A DNA stretch of 64,000 nucleotides, from positions 1,736,001 to 1,800,000 of the forward strand of contig LR134353.1 of NCBI GenBank assembly GCA_900637135.1, written 5' to 3'. Origin of the DNA: Mycolicibacterium flavescens (lineage in GTDB: Bacteria; Actinomycetota; Actinomycetes; Mycobacteriales; Mycobacteriaceae). This document shows, piece after piece, positions 59,069 to 64,000 of the stretch. The position numbers were made by a program, and so were the translations under genes. Position 1 is the first letter of the stretch, and every line of letters starts with the position of its first letter. The notes beneath the pieces were generated by a model. That model was not told where the DNA came from and did no database searches. It saw nothing but the letters and a program-made list of their open reading frames with translations.

Positions 59069-60040
59069 ATGTTGGCCCGCAACGCCGAATCCTTGTACTG
59101 GATCGGACGGTACGTCGAACGCGCCGACGACACCGCCCGCATCCTCGATGTGACCGTGCATCAACTGCTCGAGGACTCCAGCGTCGACCCCGACCAGGCC
59201 TCCCGGACACTGCTGCGAGTGCTGGGGATGGAGGCTCCCGACGCGCCGCTGGATGTGTGGTCGCTGACCGACATCGTCGCCTTCAGCAGAGGCACCCAGG
59301 GGTCGATCGTCGACGCCATCTCGGCGGCTCGCGAAAATGCCCGCGGCGCACGCGAAGTCACGTCCACCGAGATCTGGGAGTGCCTCAACACCACTTACAA
59401 CGCGCTGGCCGAGCGGGAACGAGCCGCCAAGCGTCTCGGACCGCACGAGTTTCTCTCGTTCGTCGAGGGCCGCGCCGCGATGTTCGCCGGGCTGGCCGAC
59501 TCGACGCTGTCGCGCGATGACGGCTACCGCTTCATGGTGCTCGGCCGGGCCATCGAACGGGTGGACATGACTGTGCGACTGCTGCTTTCGCGGGTCGGGG
59601 ACAGCGCGTCGTCACCCGCGTGGGTCACGTTGCTGCGGTCGGCAGGCGCACACGACACCTATTTGCGCACCTACCGCGGCGTGCTCGACGCCGGTCGCGT
59701 GGTCGAATTCATGCTGCTGGACCGGCTTTTCCCACGGTCGATCTTCTATTCTCTGCGGCTTGCCGAACACAGCCTCGACGAGTTGATGAACCGACCCCAC
59801 AGCCGCCTCGGCGCCACGGCCGAGGCGCAGCGGCTACTCGGCAGGGCCCGCAGCGAGCTGGAGTTCCTGCGCCCCGGTGTGCTGCTCGAGTCGCTGGAAC
59901 AGCGGCTGGCCGGCCTGCAGAAGACCTGCTTCGATGTCGGTGAAGCGTTGGCGCTGCAGTACTTTCACTCCGCTCCGTGGGTGGCGTGGCACGACGCGGG
60001 TCACAACGGCACGCTCGTCATCGAAGAGGGAGAGCTCTGA
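59069..60040 (+). CDS. alpha-E domain protein (DUF403)
   Basis: 323 residues, ATG 59069 after GAGGGGTGG. The N-terminus MLARNAESLYWIGRYVERADDTARILDV is the alpha-E signature, with several later helices (EFLSFVEGRAAMFAGLADSTLSRDDGYRFMVLGRAIERVDMT). The protein is all-helical and soluble. It almost always travels with the CP-ATP-grasp and transglutaminase-like genes, as here, and may be a structural or substrate-binding partner. Its biochemical role is unknown. The stop shares a base with the next start (TGATG). Confidence 0.92.
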   Translation: MLARNAESLYWIGRYVERADDTARILDVTVHQLLEDSSVDPDQASRTLLRVLGMEAPDAPLDVWSLTDIVAFSRGTQGSIVDAISAARENARGAREVTSTEIWECLNTTYNALAERERAAKRLGPHEFLSFVEGRAAMFAGLADSTLSRDDGYRFMVLGRAIERVDMTVRLLLSRVGDSASSPAWVTLLRSAGAHDTYLRTYRGVLDAGRVVEFMLLDRLFPRSIFYSLRLAEHSLDELMNRPHSRLGATAEAQRLLGRARSELEFLRPGVLLESLEQRLAGLQKTCFDVGEALALQYFHSAPWVAWHDAGHNGTLVIEEGEL

Positions 60041-60879
60041 TGTGGCGGATGCGGGTCGTCCATTCGACCGGATACGCATACAAGTCGCCGGTGACGGCGT
60101 CGTTCAACGAGGCGCGGCTGACGCCGCGATCGGACTCGCGGCAGAACGTGATCCTCAACCGCGTGGAGACCGTCCCGGCCACCCGCAACTACCGCTACGT
60201 CGACTACTGGGGAACGGCGGTGACGGCGTTCGACCTGCACGCACCGCACACCGAGTTGGAGGTGACGTCGTCGTCGGTCGTGGAGACCGACGTCGACCAA
60301 ATGTCCGGACGCGAAGTGACATGGGAGGACTTGCAATCCGAGGCCGTCGTCGACAGGTTCGACGAGGTCCTTGCGCCCACCCACTACACGCCCGCGAGCA
60401 AGCGCATCCGCCGGGTCGGTCAGCGCATCATCAAGGAACACGCGCCGCACGAGGCCGTCACCGCCGCCGCGTCGTGGGTGAGCAGCGAGTTGGCGTACGT
60501 CGCGGGCACCACCGGAGTGCACTCCTCAGGGCTGGACGCGTTGCGCGAGGGCAAGGGCGTCTGTCAAGACTTCGCCCACCTGACGCTGATCCTGTTGCGC
60601 TCCATGGGCATTCCCGCCCGTTACGTGTCGGGGTATCTGCATCCCAACCACAAAGCGGTGATCGGCGACACCATCGACGGGCAGAGCCACGCCTGGGTGC
60701 AGGCCTGGACCGGTGGCTGGTGGAATTACGACCCCACCAACGACGCCCCGATCAACGAGCAGTACATCAGCGTGGGTGTGGGCCGGGACTACTCCGATGT
60801 CACCCCGCTGAAGGGGATCTACTCCGGAGAGGGCTCGACCGACCTCGACGTCGTCGTCGAGATCACCCGGTTGGCCTGA
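60040..60879 (+). CDS. transglutaminase-like cysteine protease family protein
   Basis: 279 residues, ATG 60040 sharing a base with the previous stop. An N-terminal beta domain (MRVVHSTGYAYKSPVTASFNEARLTPR) precedes the transglutaminase-like core with the triad Cys175 (KGVCQDFAH), His217 (GQSHAWVQAW) and Asp231 (YDPTND). It could hydrolyse or transfer peptide amides made by the ATP-grasp partner. No signal peptide is seen. It converges with rnz, 4 bases apart. The three-gene order matches Rv2411c-Rv2409c. Confidence 0.92.
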   Translation: MWRMRVVHSTGYAYKSPVTASFNEARLTPRSDSRQNVILNRVETVPATRNYRYVDYWGTAVTAFDLHAPHTELEVTSSSVVETDVDQMSGREVTWEDLQSEAVVDRFDEVLAPTHYTPASKRIRRVGQRIIKEHAPHEAVTAAASWVSSELAYVAGTTGVHSSGLDALREGKGVCQDFAHLTLILLRSMGIPARYVSGYLHPNHKAVIGDTIDGQSHAWVQAWTGGWWNYDPTNDAPINEQYISVGVGRDYSDVTPLKGIYSGEGSTDLDVVVEITRLA

Positions 60880-60883
60880 CCGG

Positions 60884-61744
60884 TCAGACGGCCGGCTTCG
60901 CCGAGATTCCGGGATGCACCTCGACGCGCAGCAGATCGTCACCGAGTTCGATCTGCCGGTCGAAGACCGACGCGGCGAGTGCGCGCCAGTCCTCTTCCTG
61001 TCCGGGTTCGATTGCGGGCACGTAATGGGTGAGGATCAAGATTCCCACGCCCGCGCGCGCCGCGGTCTCCGCCGCTTCCTCGACCGAGGAGTGGTAGTCG
61101 CAGATGTCGCGGATGCGCTGCATGGGCATCCGGTCGACCAGATCCTTGCGGATCACGGTGTGCACCAACGCCCCTGCGCCTGCCGCCAGTTCGTCGAGGC
61201 TCTCGCACGGGACGGTGTCGCCGGCCAGCACCACCGAGGCGTCGGCGTGCTCGACGCGGAAGCCGATCGTCGGGGCGACCGGGCGGTGGTCGGTGGGCGC
61301 GACCCGGATCGTCACGCCGTCGCGGTTCCACACCTCACCTTCGGTGTACTCGTGCACCTCCACCGGGGGCGGGGCCGTCAGGTCGGCGTGGTGGGCGATG
61401 CGGTATCCGATGTCGAAGCCGAACGCCTTGAGGGTGTGCTCGACCACCTCGGCGGTGCCCGGCGGTCCGATGATCTGCAGCGGCGTCTGCTCGGGCGTGA
61501 ACGTCGACACCCAACGGCTGATGATCACGTCGCCCAGATCCGCGATGTGGTCGCTGTGCAGATGCGTCAACAGCAGCGCGGACAATCCGTTCGCCGGCGC
61601 TCCCGCGGCCGTCAGACGTTGCTGTACACCTCGACCGCAGTCGATCAGAAACGTCTGCCCGCCAGCGCGCACGAGCGTCGACGGGCCCGCCCGGCGGGCG
61701 TCGGGGATGGGACTTCCAGTGCCAAGCAGTGTGACCTCGATCAT
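60884..61744 (-). CDS. rnz: metallo-beta-lactamase fold protein, ribonuclease Z family
   Basis: 286 residues from ATG 61744. [25 protein letters not shown], then the zinc motif [13 protein letters not shown] (HxHxDH), VLAGDT (bridging Asp) and LTHYVP (last His). This is the ELAC/RNase Z branch, which cuts tRNA 3' trailers, important here because the two tRNA genes in the window do not encode CCA. The flexible exosite arm is short. An arylsulfatase-type or other hydrolase role cannot be excluded. TATATGT close upstream suggests a leaderless start. Confidence 0.85.
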   Translation of the reverse strand: MIEVTLLGTGSPIPDARRAGPSTLVRAGGQTFLIDCGRGVQQRLTAAGAPANGLSALLLTHLHSDHIADLGDVIISRWVSTFTPEQTPLQIIGPPGTAEVVEHTLKAFGFDIGYRIAHHADLTAPPPVEVHEYTEGEVWNRDGVTIRVAPTDHRPVAPTIGFRVEHADASVVLAGDTVPCESLDELAAGAGALVHTVIRKDLVDRMPMQRIRDICDYHSSVEEAAETAARAGVGILILTHYVPAIEPGQEEDWRALAASVFDRQIELGDDLLRVEVHPGISAKPAV

Positions 61745-61750
61745 GGCCCC

Positions 61751-61757
61751 ACATATA
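61751..61757 (-). promoter_or_regulatory. possible -10 element of rnz
   Basis: TATATGT on the minus strand ends six bases before the rnz ATG. The hexamer is not a perfect TANNNT in either register. Confidence 0.3.
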
Positions 61758-61789
61758 CCGGAGGGCCTCGTCGAATTGGCGCCAATAGG

Positions 61790-61851
61790 CGCCGAAACGG
61801 TATTCCGGCAGCCATGTACTCGACTTTGCGCTGTTGGAATGCCGTTTCGCG
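61790..61851 (-). repeat. palindromic repeat with conserved loop, copy 2
   Basis: Arms 61790-61811 and 61831-61851 pair over 21 positions, with one bulged base and three G-T pairs, around a 19-base loop. Read on the minus strand the loop is CGCAAAGTCGAGTACATGG, close to the loop of copy 1 at 45979-46041. It lies 45 bases before rnz on the same strand. Confidence 0.75.
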
Positions 61852-61951
61852 ACTTGCGCACCCGAGTGTGACCGGGTTGCAACCTCGCAAAGCCTTCCGC
61901 GCCGACTCAGTCCAACCTAGCCTGTGAGGAAGATCACGAGCGGAGGCAAGG

Positions 61952-62380
61952 ATGCGGATCGCGGACGTGTTGCGGAGCAAGGGCGCCGCGGTGGCCACGA
62001 TAACTCCGGAGACGTCGGTCTCGGGATTGCTCACCGAACTGGCGGTGCACAACATCGGCGCCATGATCGTGGTGTCGCCCGACGGTCTGATGGGGATCGT
62101 CTCCGAGCGCGACGTCGTGCGCGCGCTGCACCGACGGGGCGGCGAACTGCTCACCAAGCCGGTGTCGGAGATCATGACCACGCTGGTGGCGACCTGCGCT
62201 CCCGACGATTCGGTCGACAGCCTGAGCGCCCTGATGACGACGAACCGGGTCCGGCACGTACCGGTGATGGAGAACGGCAGGCTGGTCGGCATCGTCAGCA
62301 TCGGCGACGTCGTCAAGACCCGGATGGAAGAGCTCGAAACGCAGCAGGAGCAGCTGCAGGCCTACATCACCCGTGGCTGA
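61952..62380 (+). CDS. tandem CBS-domain protein
   Basis: 142 residues, ATG 61952 after GGAGGCAAGG. Two CBS motifs make a Bateman module: MRIADVLRSKGAAVATITPETSVSGLLTELAVHNIGAMIVVSPDGLMGIVSERDVVRAL, then PVSEIMTTLVATCAPDDSVDSL through HVPVMENGRLVGIVSIGDVVK. CBS pairs bind AMP, ATP or other adenosyl ligands. It is a stand-alone module with no enzyme domain, so a regulator or energy sensor is likely (Rv2406c position). The GNAT gene overlaps its end by 8 bases. Confidence 0.93.
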   Translation: MRIADVLRSKGAAVATITPETSVSGLLTELAVHNIGAMIVVSPDGLMGIVSERDVVRALHRRGGELLTKPVSEIMTTLVATCAPDDSVDSLSALMTTNRVRHVPVMENGRLVGIVSIGDVVKTRMEELETQQEQLQAYITRG

Positions 62381-62978
62381 CGTCGAGGTCGCTCCGGCGG
62401 CGCGGCAGCACGTGCGCCAGATGTCGGGGGTGCTGGCGCGCGCGTTCTACGACGACCCGGTGATGAAGTGGATGCTGCCGAACGATGCCGCGCGGGAGCG
62501 AGCCCTGTCACGGGTGTTCGCCACGATGATTCGCCACCACTTCCTGCGCACCGAAGGAGTCGAGGTGGCGGGCGGCCGGCGCATCGGGGCCGCCGCGCTG
62601 TGGGACCCGCCCGGCGAGTGGCGGCAGACCGGGCTCCAAGAGCTGCGGATGATGCCGGCATTCATCCGGGCGATGGGAGCCAATGTGCGGCGCGGCCAGG
62701 CGATGGCCGAGCTGATGAAGCAGCACCACCCCGAGGAGCCCCACTGGTATCTGGGGGTGATCGGCAGCGATCCGACGGTGCGCGGCACCGGATACGGGCA
62801 GGCGCTGATGCGCTCGCGCCTGGACCGCTGCGACGCCGAGCACGCGCCCGCGTACCTCGAGTCCAGCAACCCCGACAACATCGCCTACTACCGGCGCTTC
62901 GGGTTCGACGTCACCGGCGAGATCGCGTTGCCCGACGGCGGCCCGCCGATGTGGCCGATGTGGCGCCAACCGCGTTGA
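62373..62978 (+). CDS. GNAT-family N-acetyltransferase
   Basis: 201 residues, GTG 62373, overlapping the CBS gene by 8 bases. Motif A, which binds acetyl-CoA pyrophosphate, is LGVIGSDPTVRGTGYGQALMRS (R-G-T-G-Y-G). Motif B is YLESSNPDNIAYYRRFGFDVTGE. The N-terminal part binds an unknown acceptor, possibly an amine or protein terminus. Coupling to a CBS sensor suggests that acetylation responds to adenylate levels, but this is a guess. Confidence 0.88.
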   Translation: MADVEVAPAARQHVRQMSGVLARAFYDDPVMKWMLPNDAARERALSRVFATMIRHHFLRTEGVEVAGGRRIGAAALWDPPGEWRQTGLQELRMMPAFIRAMGANVRRGQAMAELMKQHHPEEPHWYLGVIGSDPTVRGTGYGQALMRSRLDRCDAEHAPAYLESSNPDNIAYYRRFGFDVTGEIALPDGGPPMWPMWRQPR

Positions 62979-63078
62979 TCCGGTGTGCGTGGACCAAGCG
63001 AAGCTGACGAGTGACCGCGAAGTGCCAGAAATCTACGGCGTGTCGCGGACGAACACGGTCGCTCGCGGTGACGAGCGT

Positions 63079-63678
63079 TCAACTCCAGGAGTATTCGGCA
63101 CGTAGCCGCGCGGCCACGACCTCGAACTTCTCGCGGGCCAGGATCGCGCCTTCGCGACGGATGCCGTCTTCGGGCACATCGAGCACCCGGTCCAGGCGCA
63201 CCCAACTCGCCCGCCCCTCGTAATCCCAGGTGCCCGAGCCGATGGCCACCCAGTCCGGGTCGTCTCGATGGTGATCCTGGCTGGACAGCATCAGGCCGAG
63301 CAGCGTGGACCGGTCGCGGCCCACCACCAGCACCGGCCGGTCCTTGCCCTGCGTCGGGTCGTCCTCGTAGACCACCCACGTCCACACGATCTCGCCCGGA
63401 TCGGCGCGCCCGTCGAGGTCGGGGGCGTACACCACCTTGCGGGCGCGGTGGGCGGTGGGCACGAAGTGCCGGCTGACCGGTCGCCCGGCGGTGATCGCGG
63501 GCGCCTCGTCTCTGGATGCGCCGGCGATCGCGTCCAGACCGATCCGGATGCCCTGCTGGATGCCGCGCTGCACGGTCTCGGACTGACCGATCTGACGGAT
63601 GATCTTCGGCGCCTCGTTGAACACCAGATTCTCGGCATACCTTTGGAATGTCTGCAGTGGTTTCCAGGGCGCAGGCAT
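63079..63678 (-). CDS. PemK/MazF-family protein without an adjacent antitoxin
   Basis: 199 residues from ATG 63678; TATGCT ends seven bases upstream and includes the next upstream ATG, so the shorter leaderless start is preferred. The N-terminal 85 residues are an extra helical region ([24 protein letters not shown]). The C-terminal part is PemK-like: [30 protein letters not shown] and [20 protein letters not shown]. Typical MazF toxins are only about 110 residues and have an antitoxin next door; neither holds here (Rv2405 position), so an RNase or other housekeeping role is as likely as toxicity. Confidence 0.75.
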   Translation of the reverse strand: MPAPWKPLQTFQRYAENLVFNEAPKIIRQIGQSETVQRGIQQGIRIGLDAIAGASRDEAPAITAGRPVSRHFVPTAHRARKVVYAPDLDGRADPGEIVWTWVVYEDDPTQGKDRPVLVVGRDRSTLLGLMLSSQDHHRDDPDWVAIGSGTWDYEGRASWVRLDRVLDVPEDGIRREGAILAREKFEVVAARLRAEYSWS

Positions 63679-63685
63679 ATTTCCG

Positions 63686-63691
63686 AGCATA
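63686..63691 (-). promoter_or_regulatory. -10 element of the PemK-like gene (leaderless)
   Basis: TATGCT on the minus strand ends seven bases before ATG 63678. Confidence 0.45.
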
Positions 63692-63744
63692 AGCGAGCGC
63701 CGCCCAGCGCGATTGTGTGCTTCCGGCGCTGCCTGGATACGCTG

Positions 63745-64000
63745 GTGGCACCCGAAGTCCGCGTTCACCAGGAGATTCCCATCAGCACTTTCGCCGATCA
63801 GACCTTCACGGCGCCGGCGCAGATCCGGAACTTCTGCATCATCGCCCATATCGATCACGGCAAGTCGACGCTGGCCGACCGGATGCTGCAACTCACCGGT
63901 GTGGTCGCCGATCGCGATATGCGCGCGCAGTACCTCGACCGGATGGACATCGAGCGCGAGCGCGGCATCACGATCAAGGCGCAGAACGTCCGGCTGCCAT
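63745..64000 (+). CDS. lepA: elongation factor 4 (LepA), N-terminal part
   Basis: The gene runs off the right edge. The visible part holds [27 protein letters not shown] (G1 P-loop AHIDHGKST) and [19 protein letters not shown] (G2, 'ERGITI'), diagnostic of LepA, a translational GTPase that back-translocates or rescues ribosomes. The start is uncertain: GTG 63745 is the nearest normal codon in frame, yet the only good ribosome-binding site, AGGAG at 63770-63774, is followed by ATT (63775) and ATC (63781). Confidence 0.93.
   Translation, partial: MAPEVRVHQEIPISTFADQTFTAPAQIRNFCIIAHIDHGKSTLADRMLQLTGVVADRDMRAQYLDRMDIERERGITIKAQNVRLP

Noticed and set aside
63003..63075. A palindrome between the GNAT and PemK-like genes
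   Set aside because: Only short, discontinuous pairings (ACCGCGA/TCGCGGT, CGTGT/ACACG) are present; too weak to call a repeat or terminator.

Overview
The window is a continuous stretch of high-GC chromosome from a mycobacterium, most likely a rapid-growing (Mycolicibacterium-type) species outside the tuberculosis complex. The evidence is gene order: tig-clpP1-clpP2, clpX, korA-korB, mobA, rpfE, valS-folC-ndk, rne-rplU-rpmA-obg-proB, nadE, rbsK, proA, nadD-rsfS-gpgP-octT-degV, comEA-comEC-holA, rpsT, the ATP-grasp/alpha-E/transglutaminase trio, rnz and lepA follow the order I remember for the Rv2462c-Rv2404c segment of M. tuberculosis, read here in the opposite direction. Mycothiol-type, resuscitation-promoting-factor and methylglucose-lipopolysaccharide genes fit the same lineage. 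I saw no insertion sequence, prophage, CRISPR array or rRNA.

Layout. 1-4681 is an accessory stretch: the end of an MFS transporter, a methyltransferase, a sugar-nucleotide epimerase, an unrecognised protein, and a glycosyltransferase fused to a degenerate M23 (LytM-like) domain. Two tRNA genes (Gly-TCC and Pro-TGG) follow, then the protein folding and proteolysis block (trigger factor, ClpP1P2, ClpX). 9929-14957 holds molybdenum-cofactor genes (fdhD, mobA) around the 2-oxoglutarate:ferredoxin oxidoreductase korAB. About 1 kb without a convincing gene precedes two tandem rpf genes. 17021-22141 is metabolic/accessory and includes a frameshifted S9 peptidase. 22227-33829 is a dense housekeeping run: valS-folC-DUF4233-ndk, rne, then rplU-rpmA-obg-proB. 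33839-42300 is mostly on the minus strand: a sirtuin pair, a lipoprotein, a CmtR-type metal sensor with its exporter, an enoyl-CoA hydratase and a ribokinase. 42375-49316 returns to conserved plus-strand operons (proA, MoxR-VWA, nadD to degV). 49421-53538 is accessory (ArsR/SRPBCC/mycothiol-type operon, reductases). 53651-56978 is the competence-like and holA operon. The window ends with rpsT, the ATP-grasp trio, rnz, CBS and GNAT genes, a PemK/MazF-like gene and the start of lepA.

Many operons are tightly coupled by 4-base ATGA/GTGA overlaps. A second recurring theme is leaderless expression: for at least fifteen genes a TANNNT hexamer ends 6-8 bases before the start codon, which settles several starts. 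The same rule points to an unannotated 21-residue ORF at 38807-38872. Long palindromes between genes, including two related copies with a conserved loop, look like dispersed repeat or terminator elements.

Limits: all functional calls come from reading motifs and context; no database search was run.
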